A stretch of DNA of 64,000 bases from Bidens hawaiensis. Taxonomy: Eukaryota > Streptophyta > Magnoliopsida > Asterales > Asteraceae. The stretch lies in the NCBI GenBank assembly GCA_021521415.1, contig JAIQDT010004216.1, forward strand, positions 124,001 through 188,000, in the 5' to 3' direction. The notes beneath the pieces were generated by a model. That model did not search any database. It was not told where the DNA came from and saw only the letters and a list, made by a program, of their open reading frames with translations. The translations under genes were made by a program, and so were the position numbers. Positions 23,343 through 35,390 of the stretch are shown one piece after another (positions within the stretch are counted from its first letter, which is position 1; each line of letters opens with the position of its first letter).

Positions 23343-25355
23343 ATGGCTGGATCTAGGGCAGTTGATGGAGCAGGAGGCCGCACTGGACATCGTGGCAGGC
23401 CTCGCCGTGTCCAACAACCTTCAGTAGAAACAGCTTCCAACCCCGAGGAAGAAGGAAGCGCAACTGGAGGAAACCTTAACAACAATGAAGGGGTTCAGCT
23501 AGATCCCTTAATCCAAGCAGCTATTGTCCAAGTAGTAGCCACTGCTGTGAAGAACCTGAATCCCGAGAGATCTGCTGGAAGCCGTGAAAGAACAGTTGAA
23601 GGAGCGGGAGGAGGTGGTAGGGAAGACGATGAAGGGAAAAGAGAGGCCTCGAGTGAGGTTAAGTCTGTGAAGGTCGATGACAGGAAAAGGGGCCGAGGTG
23701 GTTGTAACAATAAGTCCTTTAAGGGTTGTGACCCGCCGAAGCTGACTGGTTTGGGAGACGCAATCGCTACCCTTCAATGGATAACCGCCATTGATAAAAT
23801 TATCCGCATTAGCGAGTGTCGCCCCGATCAAGCTGTCGGTTATGCCACCCAATCGTTTGAGGAAGAGGCGATGTATTGGTGGGAAAGTGTGGAGCAGAGG
23901 AAGACTCGGGACGAGATTAAGGCCACGAAGTGGGAGGATCTGAAGGAGTTAGTCATGAAGAAGTTCTGTGCTGAGGCCGAAGTTGAGAGGGCGGAGATGA
24001 AGTTTCTGAACTTGAAAGCTAGGACGATGACACATCGTGAGAATACTACCGAGTGCAACCGAATGTCTAGGTTGGTACCCGATATGGTCAACACCGAGGC
24101 TAAGAGAATCAAGTGTTATGTGAGGGGACTGCCACAAAAGGTTCGCATGCTGGTCAGGGCGAATAAACCTGCTACTTTTGACTCTGTTGTCGAACTCGCA
24201 GAGATGGTTTATGAGGATCTGGCTGCGGACGATGTTGTGGTGGGGGAAGAAAAGAAAGACAAGAAGTGGGTCGCTCCTGTTAAACGACCGGGTACCCAGT
24301 TGTGGAACTCTAAGGACAAGAAGCAGAAGGTGTGGGAGAGAAAGACGTGCAAAACGTGTGGGAAGGTGCACGGTGGAGAGTGCAAGTGGGCCACTGGTTC
24401 GGATGTGTGTCACAAATGTGGAAAGGCTCATGGCGGAGGGTGTAGGCTTGGGAAAAATACCTGTTATAAGTGTGGGAAGGTGGGGCACTATGCTAATGAG
24501 TGTGATGTGAAACCCGCATGCTACAAGTGTGGTAAGACGGGTCATATGGCAAGGGAGTGTACTGATGGTGGAGCTGGAGGTAGTGGAAAGAAGGATACCG
24601 ATCAAGCTAGGCCAAGGACTAGAGCCTACATGCTGACCCAGGAACAGGCTAAACAGATTCCGGATGTTGTAACTGGTACGTTTTTAGTAAACGGTATTTC
24701 TGCTTTAGTATTATTTGATTCGGGTGCGAATAAGAGTTTCGTAGCTACACCATTTAGTAAATTAGCAAAAATGAAATGTTGCCGAGTGTCTGAAACTTTT
24801 ATAGTAGAAACCGCTAGTGACGCTTCGGTTAAAATAATGAAAATGGTTAAGAACTGTAAGATAGAGTTAGAGGGACATGAGTTCCCGGTTACCTTGTATG
24901 TTATGACCTTAGGAGGGTTCGATGTAGTTTTGGGAATGGTTTGGTTGTCTGAGTACGAAGCTCAAATAGTGTGTAAGAGTAGGATAATAAGGTTAAAGTC
25001 TTTGGATGGTAGTGCGGTGACGGTGTATGGTGATAAGGAAAGTTCGTGGCTTAATGTCATTTCGATGATGAAAGCCGAGAGATTGTTAAGGCGAGGGGGC
25101 GGTGCCTACCTGGCGTATGTTGTCAACACTACGGCCGAGACGAAAGAGATGAAAAATGTTCCTATCGTGTGCGACTACCCAGAAGTATTCCCTGAGGATC
25201 TTCCGGGGTTGCCACCGGAGCGAGAGATAGAATTTCATATAGATTTAGTACCAGGAGCCCAACCCGTCGCGAAAGCGCCTTACCGTCTAGCACCGTCCGA
25301 GATGAAAGAATTGATGTCCCAACTGCATGAACTCCTCGACAAAGGTTTTATTTGA
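23343..25355 (+). pseudogene. chromovirus gag, protease and start of RT
   Basis: Start ATG 23343 (MAGSRAVDGAGG); an in-frame ATG is 11 codons upstream. Order: low-complexity Gly/Glu/Arg leader; gag core with ATLQWITAIDKI, EAMYWWESVEQRK and MKKFCAEAEVERAEMKFLNL (residues about 140-230); Cys/His knuckles including CYKCGKVGHYANEC and CYKCGKTGHMAREC (residues about 377-410). The aspartic protease shows LVLFDSGANKSFV (about residue 460) and GFDVVLGMVWL. The RT start is EVFPEDLPGLPPEREIEFHI. It ends at TGA 25353-25355, where family members read through with an Arg codon (CGA to TGA). The rest of pol follows in the same frame. Confidence 0.88.
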
Positions 25356-27985
25356 CCAAGTGTTTCCCCATGGGGCGCACCAGTGTTGTTCGTGAAGAAG
25401 AAGGATGGAAGTATGAGAATGTGCATAGACTATCGCGAGTTTAACAAGCTTACGGTAAAGAATAGATATCCCTTGCCAAGGATTGACGATCTGTTTGACC
25501 AACTGCAAGGTTCGAGTTGGTTCTCACGAATAGATCTTAGATCAGGCTACCATCAATTGAAGGTGAATGAGGCAGACATCCCTAAGACAGCGTTCCGAAC
25601 GCGGTATGGACACTACGAGTTCCTTGTGATGTCATTCGGTCTAACAAATGCTCCTGCAGCATTTATGGACATGATGAATAGGGTGTGTCGGCCGATGTTG
25701 GATAAGTCAGTTATCGTCTTCATTGATGATATATTGATTTATTCAAAGAGCGAGTCTGATCATGCCGAGCATCTGAGAGAGGTATTGGAGACTTTGAAGA
25801 AAGAGAAGCTATATGCTAAGTTTTCGAAATGCGCCTTCTGGTTGCGAGAAGTGCAATTTCTAGGTCACGTGATTAATCCTGAAGGGATTACCATTGAACC
25901 AGCTAAGATTGAAGCGATAACTAACTGGAAGACTCCACAGAATCCGACTGATATACGGAGCTTCCTAGGGTTAGCCGGCTACTATAGGAGATTCATCGAA
26001 GGTTTCTCCAAGATAGCCGCACCGTTGACCGGTATGACCCAAAAGTCGATAGTATTCAGTTGGGGTAAGTTTTAAGAAGAGGATTTTCAGGAGTTAAAAA
26101 AAGAGACTCACGCAAGCTCCAATCCTTTCTCTACCCGATGGTGATGAGGATTTGGTTGTTTGTACTGATGCTTCGCATCGTGGGTTAGGTTGTGTGTTGA
26201 TGCAACGAGGAAAGGTGATAGCTTACGCGTCTTGATAGTTGAAAGTCCATGAGAGTACTTATCCGACGCATAATTTAGAGCTAGCAGCAGTAGTGCATGC
26301 TCTCAAGATATGGAGACATTATCTGTATGGTACTAAGTGTACCATTTACACAGATCATAAGAGTTTAAAGTACTTCTTCAAGCAGAAAGAGCTGAACATG
26401 AGGCAGAGGAGGTGGTTAGAATTGATAAAGGATTACGACTGCGATATTAAGTACTACCCTGGTAAAGCTAATGTGGTCGCCGACGCGCTAAGCCGTAAGA
26501 ACGAGGAAGTCCTTGCAACAGTGAAGTCATACCAGTTGATTATGAACTCAAGTCTGTTTGATGAAATCGTCAAAGAACAGTCTGAAGTGTTGTTAGATGA
26601 AGGACTAGTGAAGAAGGAGAGAATTTTCGGTCAGAAAGACGAGTTGATGGAAAACACTCATGGTGTTAAAACTAGGTTTGACCGTATGTGGATCCCACGC
26701 CATGGAGATCTCATAGGTCGAATCTTAGATGAAGCTCATAAGTCAAGGTATTCGATTCATCCAAGAACTACGAAGATGTACCAAGATTTGAAAAGAGATT
26801 ACTGGTGGCCAGGCATGAAGAATGATGTAGTAGATTATGTTAGTAAGTGCCTAACTTGCTTGCAAGTCAAGGCAGAGCACCAGAAACCTTATGGGAAGAT
26901 GCAGCCTCTAGAAATACCAGAATGGAAGTGGGAACACATCACCATGGATTTCATAACTAAGCTACCTCGTACATCTAAGCATCATGATACCATCTGGGTG
27001 ATAGTGGACTGTTTGACCAAAAGTGCTCACTTTCTGCCCATACGAGAGGCCATCTCGTCAGAAATGTTAGCAAATTTGTTCATACAAGAGGTTTGTGGCC
27101 AAGCATGGAGTGCCATTATCGATCGTGTCTGATAGAGATACTCGATTCACTTCGAAGTTTTGGAAGAAGTTCAATGAAGCTATGGGAACGAGATTGAACA
27201 TCAGTACGGCGTATCATCCTCAAACCGATGGGCCGTCTGAAAAGACGATCCAAACCCTTGAGGATATGCTACGTGCTTGTGTTTTGGATTTTGGTGGAAG
27301 TTGGGATGATCATCTGCATCTGGCAGAGTTCTCCTATAACAACAGCTACCATTCAAGTATTGGTATGCCACCGTTTGAGATGCTCTACGGTAGACGATGT
27401 AGGACCCCGGTGTGTTGGGGAGATATTGGTCAGAAAGAGATGGGAAGCCTAAAAGTTGTGTAAGAAACTTCTTTAAAGTTCGATCAGATCAAAGCAAGAA
27501 TGAAAACGGCTCAAGACGGACAGAAGTCGTATGCTGATAAGCGGCGGCGACCGATTGAGTTTAACGTTAGTGACAATGTGATGCTCAAGGTCTCGCCTTG
27601 GAAAGGAATTATCCGTTTTAGAAAGAGAGGGAAGTTGAGCCCGAGGTACATTGGACCGTTTAAGATTATGGATCATGTGGGTGAAGTGGCTTATAAGCTG
27701 GATTTGCCCGAAGAGTTAGAAGGAATTCATTCAACCTTCAATGTTTCTCACCTAAGGAAATGCCTAGCTGATGACACGTCTCACTTTCCATTGATGGACA
27801 TTGAGGTTGATGAACAATTGAACTACATTGAGCAACCGATCGAGATAGTCGACCGCAAGGAGAAACAACTTCGTCACAAGGTTATACCTTTAGTGAAAGT
27901 GATGTGGAAGCATCGCAAATGTTCAGATGCCACTTGGGAAGCGGAGGATAAGATGCGCAAGTTTTACCCGAATCTGTTTATGTAA
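25356..27985 (+). pseudogene. chromovirus RT, RNase H, integrase and chromodomain, broken
   Basis: Continues the frame after TGA 25353. [41 protein letters not shown], active site [11 protein letters not shown] (about 25720), [15 protein letters not shown] 26073-26075 and a frameshift near 26095 follow. RNase H: CTDASHRGLGCVLMQ, then TGA TAG at 26233-26238, then [21 protein letters not shown]. Integrase: zinc site ([11 protein letters not shown] to CLTCLQVK), [11 protein letters not shown], a frameshift near 27095, then [15 protein letters not shown] and [21 protein letters not shown] 27461-27463 follows. The final frame (27500-27985) has the SH3-like GPFKIMDHVGEVAYKLDLP and a chromodomain-like end VMWKHRKCSDATWEAED. 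Dead copy; stops mostly fit C-to-T change. Confidence 0.9.
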
Positions 27986-27999
27986 TAGTTAGGTTTCGG

Positions 28000-28028
28000 G
28001 GACGAAACCACTTTAAGGAGGAAAGACT
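28000..28028 (+). other. Purine-rich tract before the chromovirus 3' LTR
   Basis: GGGGACGAAACC, then TTTAAGGAGGAAAGACT immediately before TGTAACATCC. This is the expected plus-strand primer position and matches the form seen in Tekay/Del elements. Confidence 0.7.
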
Positions 28029-30250
28029 TGTAACATCCTACTTTTGGATATAATAATAAAATAAATTTCGTCTATTTTATAGTGGGTCGTTACCGGGTTA
28101 GATAAATAGATTACGAGTTGAGCTAGTGTTGGATAAATGGATATGGGTTATGGACTTGGGTTAGGAAAGAAAGAAGGAAAGACCATGGGCTTAAGCCCAT
28201 GATCCATAAATATATAAACCCTTAATCACCATTTAATTTCATTTCACACATATTCCATACACTACCCAAAACACACACTTAAGCTTCTCTCTAGTTCTCT
28301 TGTTTCTCTCAAGCCGAAATCACCAAGGAAACGAGCACCGACCCGAGGTAATAATAGTATGATGTTTATGAACTTAAACCCGTTAGATTTAGTCATGAAA
28401 CGACGAGCCGACACCGTTAAACTGTTAAGCTATGAGATCCGGATAGAATCGGGTATAAACCGAACCTAAGATGAGCTTAGGGTTCATCCTAGCTCAGATC
28501 TGGATCGAACGGGATGAAAAACAGTGAAAAACGATGGAAAAACGAGCCGGGTCTCGTTTTTCCGGCGACGGCGCCGGAAAAGTAGGTACGAGGTTAAGGA
28601 GGGTGTCAGGGAATGTTCTGACATTCCCTGACCTAACCCTAGTTCGCTATGGGAACTTAGCGAATCGGAGGGTGATTCTTTAGCTAATTCGCATTAGGAA
28701 GTCTAACGAACTAGCTTTGATTCTTGTACTAATTCGTTAAGGAAAGACTGACGAACTAGCTTTAGTTCGTGAAGTCCAATTCGGCTGATGACCAGTTCGC
28801 TATAAGGTTTAATTCGTTATGAGGACTGGTTCGTCATAAGGGTTCAATTCGCCAAGGAGTTCAACTCGTTAGACAGACCAGATGAATATGGACCAATTCG
28901 CTAAAAAGGCCAATTCGTTATGAAATAACGAATTAGCCAATTCGTTATGGAAGACAGAAGTAACGAACGAACTCCAATTCCTTAAAGAACATATTAACGA
29001 ACTAGACTTTGAATGAATGGCAGATTGATCCTTGGACTTATAAAAGAATGAATTAATTACAAATAGGCCCTTGAACTTTGAGTTAGCGAATTTAATAATG
29101 ATACGAATTCTAATGGAAAATGTGTTACGACAGTTAATGGAAAAAATTTTTCCAAGCTGACCTGGTAGCTCGACCCCATCCAGGGGCTCTGCCCCTTAGA
29201 ACCTGCTAGGGGCTGCCGCCCCTAGACCCCGCTGCCAGGGGCGCTTACCCCGGACCCCCGTTCGTTGAGGGTAATAATTAGATTGGAAACGCGAGATGAG
29301 TAGTGATAGTTAATTGATGCATCTAATTATTATACAGTTAGCCGTGCCCAACTGAAGAAAGGAATAACTATTAACGGTGAACTAACCAACTTCAGGTGAG
29401 TTTCTAGCCCCATTTCCTTGTTATGTTTTCGGGGCTGTGTGCATACTCGATGTGATTAGCTAATACACTTATCCTAAGTGATAAGTGTATGCCATATATA
29501 TATTATGTGAAATGTATGAATGATTTCTTGCCGGTATATGAACGATCTTCGGAATTGCATGTACTGCCAGGAAATGATTGATGTTATATGTATGTTGTAA
29601 GATAAAGAATGAATGATGTATGTATGTGCGAAACTTACGATTATGTATATAGAAAGTATGTTAAGGAGGTAAGGAAGAAAGGGTACCGGACCCTAATAAT
29701 ATCCGAGGATGGAGGGTGACCGGACCCTAATAATATCCGAGGATGAAGGGTACCGGACCCTAATAATATCCGAGAATGGAGGGTACCAGACCCTAATAAT
29801 ATCCGAGGTATCTAGGGCGAATGCTCTTTATAACGTAAGGTTAGTTATGAATGTGTATGAAAGATTGATGGACAGGTTAAGTATGTAATGCGTACCTTCA
29901 GGCACGTATATGTGTATGTAAAGTAAGTTATGTAAATAACTAGAACTCACCCAGCGTAGCTGACTTTTAGTATGCACGCAGGCAAATAGGTTGAGGCAGC
30001 TCGGGTGATTGAAGACACATGGCATGGAATCGAAGATACTGGCATCTCGAAGAAATGTTGTGATGTTTTAAAGACTATGTTTTATTTAATTGACTATGAA
30101 TGTTTTATAAGACAAGATTTGAAGGTTATGTAACATATTATGGTTGAAGTTTTAATGTTCCGCGAATGTTTTAATTTACTCTGATATTTAGAACTGCGTT
30201 TATGAGTAAATCCAACACCAAAGTAGGGCTACCGGTAACGGAGCCTTACA
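28029..30250 (+). repeat. 3' LTR of the chromovirus
   Basis: 2222 bp, starts TGTAACATCCTAC, ends GAGCCTTACA, followed by target duplication TATTC. It has four 33-bp repeats (29685, 29719, 29752, 29785) against five in the 5' LTR, plus the motif cluster at 28637-29006. Confidence 0.92.
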
Positions 30251-30663
30251 TATTCACACTTGGAGGTGCTGCTATATCATGGAAATCATCAAAGAAAACG
30301 GTTATAGCCAGATCCACGATGGAATCGGAATTTATCTCCCTAGATAAAGCGGGTGAAGAGGCAGAATGGTTACATCAATTTGTTGAGGATATACCAAGAT
30401 GGCCTAAGTCGGCATTAGCCATCTGTATACATTGTGATAGCCAATCGGCAATTGGCAGAGCTCATAGCACAATGTATAGTGGTAAGAATAGACATATTAG
30501 ACGTAGACATAATAAGGTACAACAACTAATATCTACTGGAATTATCACTGTTGACTACGTGAAGTCAAAGGATAATATTGCGGATCCGCTAACAAAAGGC
30601 CTAAGTAGAGAGTTAGTTCAGAAGTCGTCCATGGGAATAGGACTGAAGCCCTTGAAAAATTAA
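30251..30663 (+). pseudogene. copia RNase H, distal part after the chromovirus insertion
   Basis: Continues the second copia element. After the TATTC duplication the frame reads [19 protein letters not shown], then [20 protein letters not shown] and [22 protein letters not shown], to [14 protein letters not shown] and stop TAA 30661-30663. These are the catalytic and C-terminal motifs of copia RNase H. The upstream half of the domain ends with ATSGYVF at 20345. The open frame from 30202 begins in the chromovirus LTR and is not a real start. Confidence 0.88.
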
Positions 30664-30927
30664 AGTTCACACGAAGGAAACCTAACTCAACAGGTTGGAG
30701 ATCCCAAGAATAGACATATTAGACGTAGACATAATAAGGTACAACAACTAATATCTACTGGAATTATCACTGTTGACTACGTGAAGTCAAAGGATAATAT
30801 TGCGGATCCGCTAACAAAAGGCCTAAGTAGAGAGTTAGTTCAGAAGTCGTCCATGGGAATAGGACTGAAGCCCTTGAAAAATTAAAGTTCACACGAAGGA
30901 AACCTAACTCAACAGGTTGGAGATCCC
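30484..30927 (+). repeat. 222-bp tandem duplication of the RNase H tail
   Basis: 30484-30705 (AAGAATAGACATATTAGACG onward) is repeated at 30706-30927 without visible differences. It covers the last about 60 codons of RNase H and the following leader to the purine-rich end. The short AAGAAT at both edges suggests slippage or unequal recombination. Confidence 0.88.
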
Positions 30928-31446
30928 AAGAATTAAGTTCAATAGGAAAAGCTAATTGTATGAATTAGTGTGGTCACTGTGGGAGAGGGGGGGGGGATAA
31001 CCCTACAATTTAAGAGGGAGTTTACTACATAGCTAGATAACCTTCCTAGTCCATTCCTAAAGTGACAAGTGTGAGGCTAAGCATATAGCTTTTAATGATT
31101 CGACCAAGGTAGTCATACATGGTGAATCACCTATGTGAGAGAGAAGTGGGGTAGCTTTGAAGGTTGTTGTTGGGCACAATACTTAATAGCTCTTGTAGAA
31201 CCAGGCGCATGTTCGTGACCATAACGAACATAACTATGAGGACTTGACTTTGTCTTGGAGAGGGTCTACACAAACGGCAGACGAGTTCAAAGACAAAGAT
31301 ATCACTATCTACTCAGAGCCAGTCGGCTAAGTATGCTTCATAAGCAAAGGTTCAAAGGATAACACCTACCTATTGTATGCAAGATTCAACTGCTGAAATC
31401 AAATCGGATTAATGTTGTTGTTTCGACCTCCATTCATGTGGGGGAT

Positions 31447-32152
31447 TGTTGGAAGTTTTAAGTAAAAGTGTGTGTGAATGACGTCTTCATAAGGAAGTGG
31501 TAAAGGTTGTCCCACATCGGATTGGGAACAAAATAATGAGTGGTATATAAGGTAGAGCCTTTACCACTCATTTGAATCTTTATGGCATGTTTTACCACAA
31601 GTCCTATGCGCGCGCGCAGGGGTGCAAATTTGGGTTTCTGGACTAGAAATTCATCGAACTCGTGCGTGCCTGCACGTCCCGTAGACACGAATGCAGTTCC
31701 AAAAACCCAAGCCCAAATCTGTTGGTCTGGTCAATACCATTAATGATCATAATGATTATGATTATGATTATTATTATTATTCAGTTTTCAATTCTGCACT
31801 AATGGTCATTATATGAATATTATTATTCTTTAATATTCTTTAATGGTCATAAATCAGAATTGATTATATGATTATGATTCTTGGTTATAAATACCATGAC
31901 CATTCTTCAGTTTTAGACACACCAACACTACACACTTCATCTTCCTCTTTGTTGCAACAATATTGTTTTCGTTTTCGTTTTCGTTTTTGTTTCAGGCAAG
32001 TGATCGAGTCCGTCAGAGCTACGATTCTGTTTCAAACCGGAGTACCCTGGGAACAGGACGTGAATTTGTTTAAAGGAATTGTCACAAGCCCGGTTTACTG
32101 CTTTGTTTAATTCTATTCTTCTTTCTGATTTGTTTACACAAGATTTCTAACA
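31447..32152 (+). repeat. 3' LTR of the second copia element
   Basis: 706 bp, preceded by purine tract GTGGGGGAT, starts TGTTGGAAG, ends TTTCTAACA, followed by TAATG. Scattered substitutions and microsatellite length changes relative to the 5' LTR indicate an older insertion. Confidence 0.9.
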
Positions 32153-33048
32153 TAATGAATATGGTGGTCTGATTTTCTAAATTGTTGACCATACAATATA
32201 GGTAAATAACATATTTGTTGCACTGGAGACCCTTTCGATTGCGTTTGTAGCATCCTGACAAGCCCTAGAGAAAACCCGACACCATGCATGAATCACATCA
32301 CCTAGAAAATACTCAATACCATCCCGAAAAGCCGTTGGCCGTATTGGTACCGTACCGTCGTACCAAGTACTTTCGGTAATAGTACTCATTTTGGGGGATT
32401 TTCGGTAGCAGTACTTTCAGTACCAGTACCGACCTCATATCTAATAACCAGAAAGATTAAAGATCCTAGTGAAACCAGACTATCCTTAAAAAATTTGCAA
32501 TTCACCTAACAAGAACATGGGCGGCTCGTGTGGTTCATAATATGAACCCGCTCACATGCTGAGCCAACTCAGAATCATCTTTTACTAATCTCAAATTGCA
32601 ACAGCCACTTACCTAAAGAATCCATTCAACTTAAAGCCACTTATTCATATGTAATGAAGCATATACTACAAGTTCTAAACATGGAATTTTCTAGAAACCT
32701 AAATCAATTCATAGTACTTAGAAACAACGGTTGATGATACGAATTATATCATGCTCTGAAGAACGAAACAAAACAACGCAACAATAAAAAAATAAGTCTT
32801 GATTGATGTTTTGTATGATATCAAACAAATATCCTAAAGACCATAAATGTCATCGCGATCAAACAAAACCTGTCATCTTGAATGCGAAGCTACAAGGACC
32901 AAGCTTTCACATCCAAGAGACCAAGACCATGTAAAACCTTGAAAAAAACACACACGATCTAGCAAACTACAAGTACAGACAACAACAAACATAATCTTTA
33001 GCTACCTGGCTCCAAAACACACGACAAACAATAACAAACACCCGAGTC
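32153..33048. other. Non-coding 3' flank of the gene copy in block A
   Basis: Matches 43528-44365 in block B. It includes GGTACC-rich imperfect repeats (32340-32430), probably from an old MITE, and the likely 3' untranslated region of the minus-strand gene ending at 33049. No coding content seen. Confidence 0.55.
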
Positions 33049-34526
33049 TTAGTTGTTCACCTGCACCCCAAAATGCTCTTTCAGCACATACTTCGACGTT
33101 TTCCCAAACCCTTTACCGACGCTTTGCATTGCAGTGATCTTGCGAAACTCATTCTTGATTTGATCCATTATCTTGAAAACATTATGAACTAGTGACGGAT
33201 CGCCTGATGGTGAACAATTTGCAAGTTTTGATTTTTCTTTTTTGAGCTCTTGATAAAGATTTAAAAGAATGTTTTTTTGGGTAGTGAGGACATTTTCAGC
33301 GATTTTGTACTCGGCTGCTTGAGACTGTTTGAGTGAGGCGAGTGTCTTCTCGATCCGCTGCTCGAGTACAGTTGATTCTATCTGGCAATCGAAGTTCGTA
33401 AACGTTATCTGGGTTGGAGGTGTTATCGTCTCAGCTTCCATTGGTTCCCACTGTGTAACGTCTCCTGATGACAATAAAAATTTTAACTAAACAAATATTA
33501 AAATAAGTACATTTACTTTATAGAAGTTTGTGGATTGGCGGGTTAAACACGACACAAACCTAAAATTCTGACCGAAATCGAAAATGAAGTCAGACAAATG
33601 AACCCAAGCACAACACAGAATTTTATGGGTTAACACAAACACGACCCGTTTAAACCAATATTTATTACCTTTTTTGTCTGAATACCACAGAATTGAACTC
33701 TTACAACAAAATCCCAACTTTATATAAATAAGTACATTTACAGTATAGATGATGTCAATTTTTGTTTTAATTTTTAAATTTTGGCATAAAATATCCAACC
33801 ATTTTAAGTTATAAAATAAAAAAACACTATAAAAGGAAAAAAAAAATAACAAAAAAATTAAATAAAAAAAAAGCAGGTTAAACAGGTCAGCCCAAACACA
33901 ACACATTTAGCTAATCATGTGCGCGGGTTCGACCCGAAACAGACCCAAACCAATTTAGCTACCTGTGTTTGTCGGTTAGACCCAAAACAGGCCCGAACAC
34001 GTTTAGCTAATTGTGTTTGTGGGTTCAACCAGAAACTGATCCAAACCCGTTTAGCTAAACGCGTTTGGGGGTTCGACCAGAAAGCATCTGGAGTTCTGGA
34101 CTAAACCCAAAAACGTGAATTTTGTGTTAGGTTCGTGTGGTGTCATAAATTCACAACTGAGAAACCAGATGAGTTAACTTCGACCCATTTTACTCATCAA
34201 TCGGGGGTTATGTTATCCCAGATGGGTTGAAAGTTGAAACTTGACAATCATCAATTATAAAACATAAAATAGGTTCATTCCAAGATGCACATTATTAGAT
34301 TATTATTGACATAACTATGTTTTTAAAATAGTGTTTAGTGAACTAATATTATTTACAAAACGAACATATATGTGTTTGTGGGTCAATCCAACCCTGTTTG
34401 ACCCGCTTTGATTGCGGTTGCCCTTTTATATATAAAAAAAAGTAAAAGTACAATCAAGACACCTGTAGTAACAGCTGATATGTCTTCTTGTTTCCATATA
34501 TCTTCATGAGTGTTTCCTTCCTTTAA
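33049..34526 (-). pseudogene. OBERON-like gene, partial copy A (last two exons)
   Basis: Two exons on the minus strand: 34526-34463 (KEGNTHEDIWKQEDISAV) and 33464-33049, joined in frame through GT/AG sites. The last exon encodes about 138 residues, a coiled coil (LEQRIEKTLASLKQSQAAEY, LYQELKKEKSKL) ending GKTSKYVLKEHFGVQVNN. The same exons in copy B are downstream of a DUF7081-like exon and a PHD_Oberon exon, so this is the C-terminal part of that protein. Upstream exons are absent here. The frame is open and differs from copy B in about six residues. Its only plausible upstream partner is the RRC1-like exon at 35391. Whether it is transcribed cannot be told. Confidence 0.55.
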
Positions 34527-35390
34527 CTGACAGCAACAAATGAATTAGCCAATGCACGCATTTTCTAATTAAGTTAACGACTTGTTAGACCATCCTACTT
34601 AGATTTTTCACTGGAAAACACAACTCGTTTTAACAGTTTTAAAATGAATAGGGTTGTAAATAAGCGAAGCCGCTTGTAAGGTACCCGAGATCAGCTTGCT
34701 AAAGGATCAAACGAGCCTGGATTAAACGAGCTTAAGCCTAAATTAAAGCTCCTTTAACATACGAACTTAACTTCATGAAAAGAATATCTTTGTACAGAAA
34801 AGTTCCAAATACAAACATATATTCCACATGGAAACCCTAATCGATTTTCATTTTATCCTTCACAATATTAATGGAAATCTTTTGAGTTACTTTGTGTGTT
34901 TGTTACATTTATGTTTGTTTAGCAACAATTTGAGTATTATTGATTCCGTCTTTGATATTCTTTGGATCTTCACAAAAGCGGAACTCGTAACCGTATTGTC
35001 AACACGATGTTGTTGGTTACGAGACTGATTGTTGTGTTGATTGATCGGTCCTGACATAGTGCACGTTAAACTTCACATGTAAGGATAAAAATAGTTCGGG
35101 TAAAAAGACTAATTTAAAATATGGTTCAACCCGTTTAATGCATCTGATGTAAATGGACACCTTATGTACCAATATTCATAACTCAATTGCTTGCCTGCTA
35201 AGACAAATCATATGAAAACTTTGATTAAGAAGAAAACACCTTTGAGGCTGTCCACACGTTATTCAACTATCATTATTAATGTCAGTTCCGGTTTATTACT
35301 CCTTAAAATTCCTTTTAAGCTTGTCATGAATGAACAAATAAATCATTTATTGACTTTCAATGCTATTATTAACATGCTAGATACCCTTAC
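34527..35390. other. Intron or intergenic sequence upstream of partial copy A
   Basis: Up to 34778 it matches block B (58137-58390), then homology stops. The rest is AT-rich with no supported coding. The ORF at 34828-35028 is a chance frame. Confidence 0.4.

Larger units (their letters stand above)
20346..30250 (+). mobile_element. Ty3/gypsy chromovirus, Tekay/Del-like, nested in copia
   Basis: 9.9 kb with LTRs 20346-22618 and 28029-30250, target duplication TATTC (20341-20345 and 30251-30255), methionine-tRNA primer site, gag-PR-RT-RH-INT order and a C-terminal chromodomain-like tail. Long LTRs of about 2.2 kb and the GGGGACGAAACC...AAGGAGG purine-rich end fit Tekay/Del elements. A Cassandra-like TRIM segment sits between the 5' LTR and the primer site. 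The coding region has several stops and frameshifts. Confidence 0.92.
16002..32152 (+). mobile_element. Second Ty1/copia retrotransposon, split by a nested chromovirus
   Basis: Complete ends: 5' LTR 16002-16702, 3' LTR 31447-32152, target duplication TAATG at 15997-16001 and 32153-32157. Internal order is gag, protease, integrase, RT, RNase H. A gypsy element (20346-30250) is inserted in RNase H with its own target duplication TATTC, so the copia insertion is older. Paralogous copy B of the surrounding block preserves the uninterrupted site. Lineage within copia not determined. Confidence 0.9.
15956..34778. repeat. Duplicated block, copy A (interrupted by the second copia element)
   Basis: 15956-16001 plus 32153-34778 match 43482-44699 plus 53838-54929 plus 58085-58390 in the same orientation and order. 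Intron stretches (for example 33890-34470 against 54340-54895) are almost identical by eye. Copy A contains the copia/chromovirus insertion at TAATG. Copy B has a single TAATG there (43523-43527), so copy B is the empty site. Copy A holds only the last two exons of the OBERON-like gene. Confidence 0.85.

Noticed and set aside
25353..25355. Programmed stop-codon readthrough in the chromovirus RT
   Set aside because: The stop is inside the RT domain, not between gag and pol, and several further stops and frameshifts follow; decay is simpler.
30202..30250. Start of the RNase H ORF at 30202
   Set aside because: These bases belong to the chromovirus LTR; the copia frame resumes at the TATTC duplication.
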